Shown piece after piece: positions 35,593 through 47,833 of a stretch of DNA of 64,000 bases. Made by a program: the position numbers and the translations under genes. This DNA is from Leucaena leucocephala (Eukaryota; Streptophyta; Magnoliopsida; Fabales; Fabaceae): positions 16,820,001-16,884,000 of the forward strand of contig CM073545.1 of assembly GCA_037074615.1 (NCBI GenBank), in the 5' to 3' direction. Every line of letters starts with the position of its first letter. The first letter of the stretch is position 1. The notes under the pieces were generated by a model that had not been told where the DNA came from, searched no databases, and saw only the letters and a program-made list of their open reading frames with translations.

Positions 35593-36553
35593 TAAGTGAG
35601 AAGATTGAAGCAATCTTCAATAGAAATCCGCATAGCGAGACGGTGACTGCAGAATTAGCAGGAGCTCTCTGATTGAGCCCCTGGACAGACGAATTAAAAA
35701 CTTTAGAATTCTGGTCAATTGTAGCTTTTTAGTTCTCCATTTGTGATTTATGGAAGATTTTTTTTGGTCGAAGAAGGTTGTACCTTAATACAGGGCTTTC
35801 GGTGCCTAATGCCTTAATCAGTCATATACGTTGAAAATGTATTTGAAAAGTTATTCGGCAATCTCATGCAGAGTCAGCTTAGCAATGGTGAGCGATGTAG
35901 TAGGTCGCTGAAGTTATGATTCCAATAGAATGACCTTCACGGCCAATCAACAAGAAGAAAATTCCTTTTGAACAGCCTTCCATTTTGGAGGATATTAAGT
36001 TGACCCGAATATACACTCTTCTTGTGAATCATTTCCCTCAAAGGGCATGTATTAAGCCCCAAACATATTTTTCATAATTGTCATCAACAGTGAACTAATT
36101 CATAAAAAGTAGATTTATAATACTTGATATTTAACTATTATTAATTTACAATGTCCCCACTCCCCACGCGGGGGAGTAAAATCTAGTTCTTCTAACGTTA
36201 TGTCGTAATGAATAATTGAAGATCTTAAAAATTCCAAGTTATCAAGTGAATTTAAATTAAATGTTAATTATTTAGTCAAGTTTTTTTTTTATTACAAATT
36301 ATGTAGCGAAGTTGATGGCGCACGGGACCATTGTTGGACTTTTCACAAGATGGTTGGAACATGGTTGGACTTTTCACAAGATGAACAAATTACAAAGACA
36401 TGATTGTTCACCATTCGGTCCATTCCCAACAATCGTTCCCCATCCTCTGATTCAAGTGAAACAAATTTAAGTGAACCCCGATCAGAAATTATCTTATTCC
36501 CAACAATCGTTCACCATCCTCTGATTCATAATGACACGTTGGTAATGGTCCCT
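35593..36553. other. intergenic DNA, 3' flank of the NFD6-like gene
   Basis: No gene is recognised. A 21-bp segment containing GTTGGACTTTTCACAAGATG occurs twice, near 36333 and 36363. Confidence 0.4.
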
Positions 36554-38734
36554 TCACACAGAAGAAGTATGGCATTTTGGTATATGACGCAGGCTGAAGG
36601 CTTTTATTCTGCTGAGGGCATCTTCAAGAGCCGGAGGCTCAACTGCAAAACTTATCCAAAGCCAATTCTTCAGTCCAACAGTAACACCTGTAAGTATTAT
36701 TCAGCAATACCCAGTCATCGCCTTTCAACGAATTTAAGATTCTTATAACAGGGAGAGCCTTACCAGGGAGCAGAATTACAGATTCCTCTTTGGTTAGCTT
36801 GGCACAGAAGTCCACATCATCAACAATGCCCTCAATTTGTGAGAAGTTAATCTGCACCTGCTTTCGTCAAATTGCCACTAGTTGATCATATCTAAAGGCA
36901 CTCTCTCATGTCATTATTATAGGATGGTACAATATCTTAAATATTTTTTCGCTACTTACCATCACAGTCATGGTACTTTCTGGTTTATGAGGACATATTA
37001 GACAAGGGATCTCCTTGCATCTAACATAGAATATTTCAGCAGATTCTCTCATTATATCAAGATTATGTGCAAAGAATTCCATCTTTGGTCTTCTCAAGGA
37101 TTTGGGGTATTGCGGCCTGAAACACAAAACAAGATCAATTTATTCTCGAGAAGGAACAAGAAAAATGTAACAAGATCATGCACACATGTATTATGCTCTG
37201 AATGTATCCATGTTGATCTGGTGGCCATACAGAACATGACAATCGAAGATCTAGTTTGACAACAAAATTCATCGTTACCTGCATGAAGGTTGGAAGGTCA
37301 GTAGTGATGTCCAGATATTCGATATTCATCACTATCTGAAAGAGAGAGAATAAAATCACATGATTTTCAGCATAATCGACTACCGTATGACTAATGTAAG
37401 AAACTCTACCACTCAAGCCTTGTTTAGATTCGTTGTTAAAAAAAAATAAGAAAGATGCATGCATGGACACAAGCAAGCACACACTAACTAAGATCAGCAA
37501 AATAAACCCCAGTTTTCTGAAAGATGCCATTTGGATCGCATTTCACGATCCATCCTATTCTCTAACCGGGAACAATCCATCTTTTTGACAAAGACCGAAG
37601 TGTTATAACAGGCACTATTGATGCAAACACTCCCATAGGCACAAATGGATTGCTTGCAAAGGTTATGTGAGCATAAACTTCATCAGCTACCACAAAGATC
37701 CCAAGTTTCCTAGCAGTCTCTGCAACCTGCAATAGTCCTGAAAATCAATCTCATTTTTCCTATCTAAATTTCCACTCCAAGACAATGGAATTTAAAGCAT
37801 TTTTAAAATACCCTTTTCAAATGATGGTATGTGAAAACATTCCCGCAAGGATTGCTTGGATTAATAATAACCAAGGTCACAGTGTTCTCATCTGCAAGAG
37901 CTTCTAAAGCATTGATATCAATCTCCCAACCTCTCTCAGGCAAAAGATCAAAATGGCGAACTTCAAGACCACTGCAAGCTGCACAGGTAGCCTGGTCTTG
38001 GAAGAAGAATGTTGGCGCCAGGACGTGCAAGGACAGATATTATTATATTTATAGCTTGAGTGCAACCAACGGTAAAATAAACATCGTCTGTTGATAACTG
38101 GAACGGAAGATCAGAAGATAGATGTTCTGCAACAGCCCTGTTAGGGTAATTGTACTTTCACCTATCAATTTGGAAGGTAAAACAGATATTTCGCTCAAGA
38201 AGTTGCATATGCATTTATGTCAAATCTCAGTTCGGATTACCATCATCTTTGGTGGGACCAAAATTTCCATCTCAGGGTAAGAAGTTAAATTTTTCTGGTT
38301 TTAACGGAAGGATTGAATTCGCTCACTGCTAAAACTTTCTCTATAAGTATGAATATACAACTCGTTAGTCATTAACATAGATAAACCCATTTAGGACTTT
38401 GGTCGAATACCACATAATGCATCGTCATCTAATAAAGTCTTGGGCTCGAAGATTGAACTAACCTCCTTGCCTCAAGCAAGCCAACGGTGGGAGGGTAACA
38501 ATTGAAGCGAAAGGACTGAACAGCGCTAGTGATAGCATCAGGAGCCACAGGGGTGGTTCAAAAGCAAGAGGAATCGGCGGGGTCAGCACGGCAAAGACGA
38601 AGCAAAGTTTTCTGATCTTCTGCGTTGAGGTTAGCTATCAGCACTTTGAAGGCCCCTCTCACTGATACTGCTGAAGAATTCAACTCTTCGTTCCCCTGAA
38701 AGTTCCATTTCTTGGGTTCCTTCTCCTGCTCCAT
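36554..38734 (-). pseudogene. TAT-A: tyrosine-aminotransferase-like pseudogene
   Basis: All seven exons of the TAT plan are traceable: about 38734-38463, 38135-37812, 37725-37540, 37335-37280, 37120-36960, 36857-36764 and 36687-36554. Recognisable blocks include MEQEKEPKKWNFQGNEEL, LLPERGWEIDINALEALADE, INPSNPCGNVF, the PLP-lysine block SLSKRW, and GVTVGLKNWLWISFAVEPP. Lesions are a TGA at 38558-38560 in exon 1, a deletion with frame change after RPGY in exon 2, a TAG at 37562-37564 replacing Trp in VPGW, and a frameshift near the start of exon 5. The substrate-carboxylate Arg appears to be Trp (NWLWIS in place of NWVRIT). This is the most diverged copy of the array and clearly dead. Confidence 0.9.
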
Positions 38735-38834
38735 TCCGTGACTACGAGTTTGACTTTCAGAGAATAACTACGGGAAGTTTAACAATGGGGATTAGGGAGG
38801 AGAATGCCATTTAGGCCCCAAAAGCAAAAGCAAG

Positions 38835-39398
38835 ATAGGGTGTGTTTGGATAAAATTTTAAAGATGGGTTTATAGAAAAAATGAATTTTTAGATAGTTTA
38901 TAGAAAATGGCTTGTAAAGAAGAGTTTATGAAAAAAAGTGATTATGAATAAATAAGTGTTTAGATATTTATTTTTAGAATGATTTTTTATATTGGTAAAC
39001 TACTAAAAAGAGTATGATTTGATTAAAAGTATGAGAGATGAAAGATAGTAGAGAAAAGATAAGAGAGATGAGAGAGGGTGGAGAAGAGATAGAGAGGAGA
39101 TAGGAGAGAGGGTAGAGAAGAGAGATGGGAGAGCAGAGGGTAGAAAAGAAAGAGGAGAGAGGAGAGAGGGTATAAAAAAAAGTAGAGATAATATAGTAAT
39201 TGGATAGTCTATAAACTCTTTTACTGTTCCAAAAATTAGTTTCAGTAACTTATTCAAAACTATAGTTTTAAACTATAGTTTTACCCAAAAATACTTATGG
39301 ACAAATATAATTTTTTGTTTTAAAATTTTCTCAAACTGAAGTTTTACCTAAAAAAAATTTATAAAACTATAGTTTTCTTTTAAACTAAACAATCCATA
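38835..39398. mobile_element. MITE-like element with purine-rich core, copy 1
   Basis: It starts TAGGGTGTGTTTGGATAAA. It has a strongly purine-rich (GAGAGA) core at about 39020-39175, then a conserved block with 'aactcttttactgttcc' and 'aacttattcaaaactatag', and ends in AAACTATAG-type repeats. Three further copies lie at 46703, 47290 and 54328. No coding capacity. Confidence 0.65.
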
Positions 39399-39439
39399 GT
39401 GATATATAATAATGCCATAAAACCTTAAAACTTCACAGG

Positions 39440-39826
39440 AAGCTCTAGGGTATGTTTGGTTGGAGGGAAGTGAGGTGACATCTTTTATTTTTTTTCTCTA
39501 TTTTTACTTTTATTTTTTTATGTCATTTGCTATTAAACAAAATTAATAATTGAAATGATGAAAGTAAAAGTAAATTTTTTTAGACTATTTTACCCTAATT
39601 ATAAAATTCTTAGATAACTTTAACTTTTCTCAAGTTATAAAAAAATATTTTAGACTATTTTACCCCAAGTTATAAAAAAAATATACATCAATTTCATATT
39701 CACTTCCATTCTACCAAATAAATTTTTAAAACTCATTTTCAACCTAATTCTATTTATATTTTCATTTTCACTTCTACTTCCACTTTTATCAAAAACTCTT
39801 CTATTCTACTAAACGTACCCTAATGT
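39440..39826. mobile_element. MITE-like element, GTTTGGT family, left member of a tandem pair
   Basis: Ends are TAGGGTATGTTTGGT and ACTAAACGTACCCTA, near-perfect inverted repeats of 15 bases. The body is AT-rich with motifs shared with the neighbour and with 2948-3305. The short inverted ends and small size fit a MITE. The superfamily is not assigned. Confidence 0.7.
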
Positions 39827-40222
39827 TATGTTTGGTAGAGTGGAAGTGGAAGTGGATTCTTCCACTTCTCTCGTTTGGTACGATAGAAGTTACTTTCACT
39901 TTTACTTTTAACATTTTGAGTCATTTTAGTTCTATAAAAAAAGTTAAAAATTAAAATGATGGAAGTGGAAGTGAAATTTTTTAGACAATTTTACCCCAGT
40001 TATAAAATTTCTAGATAACTCTAACCCTTCTCAAATTATAAAAAAATATTTTGGACCATTTTACCCCAAGTTTAAAAAAATATACATCAATTTCATACTC
40101 ATTTTCATTATATTAAACAAACTTTTAAAACCCATTTCTAACCTAATTCTACTTTTACTTCTATTTCCACTTTCATTTCCATTTCTATAAAAAAAACTCT
40201 TCTATCCTACCAAACCTACCAC
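39827..40222. mobile_element. MITE-like element, GTTTGGT family, right member of a tandem pair
   Basis: It begins ATGTTTGGTAGAGTGGAAG and ends CCTACCAAACCTACCA. The internal order of motifs is the same as in the left member. The two abut head to tail with almost no spacer. Confidence 0.65.
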
Positions 40223-41002
40223 TAAGGGGTAAGCCCATGATCCTTTGATTTATCAAAATAAATAATTTTGATCATTAAACTAGTAAAGCACTTTAATTAT
40301 ATGATACAAAATAATATGTATTACTGTATAAATTTAGTTTCAAACCTTTGTATGAAAGTTGAGAATTTTGGACAAGTTCTTGTCATGAATTTCTACTCGT
40401 AAATATTCTAAAACAAAAATCAAATAATTGACTTCAAAATGTCAATATTTAAGGAAAAATTTGTCAATATCTAAAAATCGCTTAAAAAATCTTGTCAAAA
40501 TTCGACCACAACTTTTTAATGTTTAAAGAATTTATCAGAATCGGAACTCTAACTTTTAATATTCTAAAAATAAGTTGTCAAATTTAAAGACCCTTTAAAC
40601 ATTGGCATGGATTAATTAAAGGGTCAATAGAAAGTGAACTTTATGTCGAATGAGTAATGATATATCTCAGCTGCAACGTAAGATATTTTCATCAATTTGT
40701 GAAAGAATAATTAAGGCCCAATCAATGTGATGATAGGAATTAAATAAAGAGAATGTACTCGTGCAAATCACTATGACTTATATACGATTTTTCAACTACA
40801 ATATTACCATGCATGAGTTGTGAGTTTATGGTTCATTAATAATACATCCTTAAAATCTACTGAGTCAAGCTACGTCATAGTAATAGCTTTACTCATAATT
40901 TATTTTAAAATAATATCAAGTGCAACGCACGATTGCACGGGTTCATCGCCAGCATTATTGAATTCTTTCATAGAGTGGTACTACAATAGAATGAGACTGA
41001 AA
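40223..41002. other. 3' flank of TAT-B1, part of a duplicated segment
   Basis: Positions about 40670-41002 align with about 45690-46001 downstream of TAT-B2 (for example 'aagatattt', 'gaattcaggcccaat' versus 'ataattaaggcccaat', 'gcaacgcacga'). The duplication unit therefore extends at least 300 bases beyond the gene. No other gene is seen. Confidence 0.6.
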
Positions 41003-44000
41003 TCACTTCTTGGAATGCCTTTGGCAGAAGACTCGAATCCTCTCAAGGCCTTCTTCAAGTGTTGGAGGTTCACTTGCAAAAGTTATGCGTACCCAGTTCT
41101 TTAATCCCACATTCACACCTGCAATTCATGAGCTTTGTTATATATGCAGACAGAAACATGTGTTTCCTAGGACCTTGACCAGAAACATGCTGGATGATGT
41201 TATGATATCATAGAAAAGACAATTAAGATGTAAAATCCATGCCTGGTAAAAGGACGAGAGATTCCTCTTTGGCCAGCTTCACACAGAACTCCATATCATC
41301 TTGGATTCCTTCCAAAAGTGATGGGTTTAGTTTTACCTGGTGATGTAATTATCATTTTTTCTGGTGACTTTAGAAGGAAATACAATGAACTATAAAGACA
41401 ACAAACGTAATGATGTAGGAACGTACAGTCATAAACATTGCTCCCTCTGGCTTGTATGGGCAGTACAAGCAAGGGATCTCTTGGATTTTGTTATAGCACA
41501 TGTCAGCAGTGTCTCTTAGGTTCTTAATAATCTTAGAATAGAACTCATCCTGTGTCTTTTCAAACATTTCAGGAATTGCTCCCTGTTTTATTTAACACAA
41601 CAAAACATAGAAGAAGAAGAAATTGTTATTCCCATAACATCTGGAAATATGGCAACACTAAACAAGGGAGCTAGAAAGAGAGTATCAAAAAATGGGGGGC
41701 ATGATACAGAGAAACCAGTGTTGTGTCGTGTCGTCAATCCATTAAGATATCTTATCAATGTGTACTTTAGTTGTACATGGAAAAGTCCAAAATTCATAAT
41801 ATGAGACATAGATCCATCATTCATGAGAAATTTTGAAAGTGAAAATATATCAAATGAGGTAATCTTATTCTAACTGTACAAGGGATCCCCCTATATGGTA
41901 TTATACTCAAAAGGACATATTGAGTAACAGCTAAAGAAAAAGTTACATTCTTCCAATCCTAAATGTAAGAGTTAGATTAGACTAATTTATAAAAATTAAT
42001 AAAATTAATTAGGTTAATTATTTATAAAAAATATATGTTAGTTTTCTAAAATATCTTATTAATCAATTGCATCAGAAACTATTCCTATTTCCTACAACCT
42101 CATTCCTTTAGTATGTGTAATTAATATGGGTAGTATAGGACAAAGTGAATTAAAATATGATCAAAGAAAATCGCTCAACTAACTCCTAAATTTATGATGG
42201 AAGAGAGAATATGAAAATATCACTTCAAAACAAGGAACAAGGAAGTTACAAACCTGAAGGAAAGTGGCGGCATCAGATGTCATGAGTTGACAAGATTCTA
42301 AACTTTCGACAATCTAAAATGTACAAATGAATTCAATTGGAAGGAGAAAACAAGATCAGTACAAGTCAAGAATAAATGATCAACCAGAAGCTTTTCTAAG
42401 CAACATAAAAGGAGTTGAGGTCTACACTGAAAGAGACAGTACCCCAGTTTTTCGTAGGATGTCATTAGGATCGTTTGTAACAAGCCAACCGAGTCTCCAG
42501 CCAGGAACGAGCCATCTCTTTGATATAGATCCAAGTGTGATGACAGGAGCAATTGATGCAAAAGTTCCCATTGGAACAAAAGGATTTGCCCCAAAGTTGA
42601 GGTAAGCATAAGCTTCATCAGAAATTACCATTATCCCAAGCTTTCTAGCAGTCTCTGCCACCTAATGAATAACAATCAACAACAAATGAACATATATAGT
42701 CATTTGTATTAAAACTTAGTATCCTTGTTGTTCCATGAATGTAATTGTGTCTAGAACATGTCACATAACGCAAAAGTAGATATATGATGATGCGTGACTT
42801 CAAAAATATGACCATGGGTAATCAGAGGATTAGCGAGAATCAAGCATTCGGCTCATAACATATGTAACCTGCAGACTAATTGTTATGTTCTATCACAGTT
42901 AAATCATTTTTCCATACCCATTTCAAGAATCAAAAGGCCATCAATCGGAGTACCTTCATCAAATGCTGGCGACTGTAAACATTGCCGCAAGGATTGCCAG
43001 GGTTAATGATGACGATAGCGACAGTATTATGATCTGCAAGAGCTTCAACGGCTTCAAGATCAACCTCCCAGCCCTTTTCTGGTAAAAGATCAAATAGGCG
43101 AAACTCCAAATGGAAAAACAAAGCATGAGCTTCTTAATCAGGGAATCCAGGACTTGGAAGCAAAATGTTGGCATTAGGGCGAGCTAGCACTGCCGTAATG
43201 TGTTCAATGGATTGCTTACATCCAGATGTAAGAAACACATCGTCTGGTGATACCTTGTATGGCAAATCTCGCGAGAGGTTTTCTGCTATTGTTCTGTAAA
43301 GGTAGAGGGTGGGGGGATTTCATAATATATAAGCATCATATGTATTTTCGAATCTCAGACGTATTCATGTTAACCTTGGTTACTTATTTAAACAAAACAA
43401 AAGAAAGAATAAGAAGAATACATTCCATAATATATGTATTATCTGAGAGTTTCGATTGTAAATAATGAATTAATGACAACTAAATCTCGTAATTTGTAGT
43501 TAAAAATTTTATATTGACAACTATCATATCGCTATCTACAATTTATTTTTCAATAAATTTTTTTTAAACATAACTGTCATTAAATTATGAAATCTATTAT
43601 TGTTATTCTTCTTTTACATAGAAGAGGGTATCACAACCTGTAGTAATGACTAATCAACTCGCCGCTAGCTTCCACTTAAGAGTAAACAACTAGCTATAGG
43701 ATGCTTTCCATGCCTATTCGAATGCCCCCACTTAGATAAAAAAAATCAATCGAGCTAATTACTAGGCTACACCCACATGGTTAAAAATATTGGAGTACTA
43801 AAAGAAAATCATTGCTTAGGGTAAACAAGCCATCTCTGCCATATTAAAATAAAAATTATATATATTTAGGCTAGTATTTCATGTTTTAGTTCAAGTTTGA
43901 TTAATATACAGTAATTTATAATTTAATATCAAGTTATGAATATATAGTTTTAACACTTACATTGTTTAACCTTTACATAATTATTTTCACATTAATATTT

Positions 44001-44718
44001 TGTCATAAAAAATTAATGACGAAATGGTATAAAAATATAATTAATAAAAAATACTTGTGTGCGTTTATTAATATTTAGTGGGCTCAATAATTTGACAAGC
44101 AGAATGGTTAGTTGGTATACAATATAATAATCACTATTAGTTAATTAGATCCAATATAATTTGATCAATCATGTCATATTAAAGTAGCTACTAGCTAGAG
44201 ATCTCTACCAAAAAAATAAAAGAAGTGAGAGATCAATTGAACTGTTAAACCAATAATATCCCTGCACTTATGCGTTATCGTCTTTGTCATGTATATTATA
44301 TTGGCGTCTTACTATATCTCATCACCTTCTTTAAAAATACGTGATCACAGTTCTTCAAGCTTTTCCGTGCTCTTACGTCACGTCGTTTTCACCAAGAGCC
44401 GGAAGAAGATTACAGTAAATGTCGTGGGAAATATCGTTATTACCTTCTTGCCGGAAGAACACCATGGAGGCTTGTGCAATAGTTATTGTAATTCCCAGAC
44501 CTCACGGCGTTGACGACAGCGTCTTCCGCTGCGACGGTGGTTCGGAAGCTGGGGAACATGGAAGGGTCGCCGTGGCCGAGGAGGATGGGCGGCCTTTTAT
44601 CTTCTTTACTCGCCATTTCTATCAAAGAGACGACAACGTTTCGTAGGCATCGGGAAGATGCTGCGATCATCTCTTGGTTCGCCTGGAAACGCCACTTGCT
44701 TGATCCATTAACCTCCAT
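41003..44718 (-). pseudogene. TAT-B1: full-length aminotransferase gene with one in-frame stop
   Basis: Exons in coding order: 44718-44444, 43293-42954, 42661-42443, 42313-42254, 41582-41427, 41336-41243, 41118-41003. They total 1260 nt (420 codons with stop), the same length and junctions as TAT-C. The PLP fold-type I aminotransferase features are kept: NPGNPCG, SDEAY, catalytic Lys in GSISKRW, and NWVRITF. The only break is a TAA at 43134-43136 (codon 145), where TAT-C has Tyr in FPDYDVH. Intron 6 uses a GC donor (CCAG|GCATGG). An upstream in-frame ATG at 44754 would add 12 residues (MSSCRDLQKKII). It could be a very young pseudogene, a null allele or a sequencing error. Confidence 0.88.
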
Positions 44719-44814
44719 GATAATCTTCTTTTGCAGGTCTCTGCAGCTAGACATCTCCTTTCTCCCTCTTTCTCTCTCTCTCTCTCCCCCCAAGTATCTG
44801 TGTGAATGGGTGTG

Positions 44815-44823
44815 CTCATATAG
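44815..44823 (-). promoter_or_regulatory. TATA box of TAT-B1
   Basis: CTATATGAG on the - strand lies about 100 bases upstream of the start codon at 44718, with a GA-rich leader (CT repeats on the + strand at about 44770-44790) between them. Confidence 0.5.
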
Positions 44824-45690
44824 AGAGAGAGAGATTCGACTGCCAGCTAGGTTCGTGCATAACATATTTCAAAGGTGGACAAGTGTAGTGAAAAAAATGG
44901 GCAGAAAATCCATTTTATGAGCCCTACAGATTATATTTTATTTGTGGTATTTTTAAGTAAAATTATATAATAATATTTTTATAAGATATTAAATCTAGAC
45001 CATTGAAAGTTTTTTTTATATAAAATTTTTTTAAAAAAAATTAGCCTCAATAACTATAGAGGCTTGTGCATTAGTTAATCCAATAGTTATGAAGGGAAAA
45101 GGATGGCAGAGGAGAGAAGCCAAGTAGCTACAATAATGAGCCATTTTACAAGCATCCATAATCAGGAAGCCCAGAGTAATGGGCCTAACTATACTATCGT
45201 TGAAGGGCATTGGTTGGAAGCAGACCCCAATTTGTTGTTGTCCGATAAATTCTCTTGGGTCCAATGGGTTTATCACGCAGGATTATGCAATCTTCTCATA
45301 CGGCCTAACCTAACGTCTCATGAATCATGGACATCACATCACTTATTCTGCTGATTTTTCTTTTTCTTTTTTTTTTTTTTTTTGCAGAGGCACAGGTATC
45401 GGATGCAATCATATTTATAACACTGTTGAGTGTTAAATGGGTATGCCTCTGTTAGCAGGAATTTAAATATTAATTCCCCATATTGTAAGAAACTAATTCT
45501 TTCTATTATACCTAAATCTCTTTTAGTTATTTTGTAGAATTTTAATAATCATGTCAATATCTCTTATCCGTGTTGGTTTGGTAGTGTATTGGGTATGAGA
45601 ATTGATGGTTGGGTGGATTGGGACATCACCCTATGGATCTTCCAAATGAGTTGAGGTTGAATACTTGCAACATTGTTTTTAATCACATAT
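44824..45690. other. spacer between TAT-B1 and the duplicated flank of TAT-B2
   Basis: No exon is recognised. Open frames on both strands at 45031-45354 overlap each other and have no family resemblance that I can see. A T-run lies near 45361-45384. Confidence 0.4.
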
Positions 45691-46702
45691 TCAGCTGCAA
45701 TGTAAGATATTTTGATCACATTGTGAGAGAATTCAGGCCCAATAAATGTGGTGATGAAAATTAAATAAAAGAAAATAGATACTCATGCAAATTATTATAC
45801 GACTTTTGAACGTTGTCATGATGTATGGTTTTCAACTACACTATATATTACCATGCACGAGTTGAGTCTATGATTCACTAATATATCCTTCCAATCTAGC
45901 CCTTCATCATTTATGATATCACGTACAACGCACGAGATTCATTGCTAGATTTTATTAAATTCTTGCATAGATTGATACTGCAATATAGAATGAAATGCAA
46001 ATCACTTCTTGGAATGCCTTTGGCAGAAGACTTTAATCCTCTCAAGGCCTTGTTCAAGTGTTGGAGGTTCAACTACAAAAGTTATGCGTACCCAGTTCTT
46101 CAATCCCACAGCCACACCATGAGCTTTGTTATACTTGCTGACACAAACATTGTGCTTCCTAGGACCTTGACGAGAAACATGCTGGATGATGTTATGATAT
46201 CATAGAAAAGGCAATTAAGATGTTAAATTCATGCCTGGTAAAAGGATGAGAGATTCCTCTTTTGCTAGCTTCACACAGAACTCCATATCATCTTGGATTC
46301 CTTCCAAAAGTGCTGGGTTTATCTTTACCTAGGCATGTGAATGTAACGATATAGGCACGTACAATCATAAACATTGATCCCTCTGGCTTGTATGGGCAGT
46401 ACAAGCAAGGTATCTCTTTGATTTTGTCATAGCATATGTCAGCAGTGTGTCTTAGGTTCTTAATAATCTTATAAAAGAATTCATCCTTTGTCTTTCCAAT
46501 CATTTAAGGAATCGCTTCCTCTTTTATTTACCACAACAAAACATGGAAGAAGAAACTGTTATTCCCATAACATCTGGAAATATGGCAAGACTAGACAAGA
46601 GAGCTAGAAAGATATTATCAAGAAACGGAGGGGAAAACAGAGAGATAAACCAGTTTTGTGTTGTGTCGTCAATCCGTAACGTTATCCTATCAATGTATAG
46701 TT

Positions 46703-47131
46703 AGGGCCTATTTAAATTAACTTTTTGAGAATAGATTTTGAAAATAGAAATATTTAGATTTTTAGTGTCAAAATCACTTTTTTATATTAGTAAATTACCG
46801 GGTATAATTTAATAAAAAGTAAGAGAGAGGAGAGAGGGTAGAGAAGAAAAATAAGAAATGAGAGAGTATAGAGAAGAGATATGAGAGAGGAGATAGGGTG
46901 GAGAAGAGAGATGAGAGAGGGAAAATGGTGTAAGAAAAAGTAGGGGTAAGATAATAATTGGATAGTCCATAAGCTCTTTTACTGTTCCAAAAGCTAGTTT
47001 CAGTAGCTTATTCAAAACTATGATTTTGCCCAAAATCACTTATGGACAAATATGGTTGTTTGTTTAAAATTTTCTCAAACTAAAGTTTTGCCCAAAAGCG
47101 CTTTTCAAACCATAGTCCCAAACACACACTT
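46703..47131. mobile_element. MITE-like element with purine-rich core, copy 2, in TAT-B2 intron 4
   Basis: It starts TTAGGGCCTATTTAAATTA and ends AAACACACACTTAG. The purine-rich core lies at about 46820-46935, followed by the family's 'gctcttttactgttcc' block at about 46972. Confidence 0.65.
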
Positions 47132-47289
47132 AGTTGTATATACAGAGTAAAAGCTCAAAAAAGTTACTCCCTCAAACTTAAATGTATGAATTAAATAATT
47201 AATTTACAAAGATTAAGAAAAATACTTAGAATAATTATCTATTAAAAAAATCTGTTAGTTTTCTTAAAATACTCTGTTTAACTAGTTAT

Positions 47290-47833
47290 AGTATGTGGGT
47301 AGATTTTTAGAAAAATGTTTTTAAGTAGTTTTTGAAAAGAGGCTTTTAGAAAATAGTTTATGAAAAAAAAATGGTTCTAGATAAATGAGTGTTTGGATAG
47401 TTATTACCAAAAGGATTTTTGTAATTGAAAAATTATAAAAAGGGTATAATTTTATTAAAAGTATGAGAGAGGAGAGATGAGAGGATAAAAGAGAGAGAGG
47501 GGAGAGAAGAGAGCATGAAGAATATAGAAGAGAGATGAAAGATAGTGGAAAAGATAGAGGAGAGAGAAAATAGGAAATAGAGTGTAAGAAAAAGTAAGGG
47601 TAAAATAGTAATTAAGTAGTTCATAAGCTTTTTTACTGTTCTAAAAATTACTTTGACCAGTTTATCTGAAACCATAGTTTTAAATGATGGTTTGGTCCAG
47701 AAACCCTTTTGGACAAATATGACTATTTGTTTTAAAATTTTTCCAAATTAAAGTTTTGCCCAAAAGTACTTTTAAAACTATATTTTCAATACTATCAAAA
47801 AAAAACTATAGTTTCAATTGAAACCAAACAGGC
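47290..47833. mobile_element. MITE-like element with purine-rich core, copy 3, in TAT-B2 intron 4
   Basis: It has the same order of motifs as copies 1, 2 and 4: 'tgtttggatagttatt', purine-rich core at about 47463-47600, 'cttttttactgttc', and an end in GAAACCAAACAGGCC. It lies about 160 bases from copy 2 in the same orientation. Confidence 0.65.

Noticed and set aside
41588..41824. Open frame of 78 codons on the - strand in TAT-B1
   Set aside because: It lies in intron 4, between exons 4 and 5, and has no counterpart in TAT-C.
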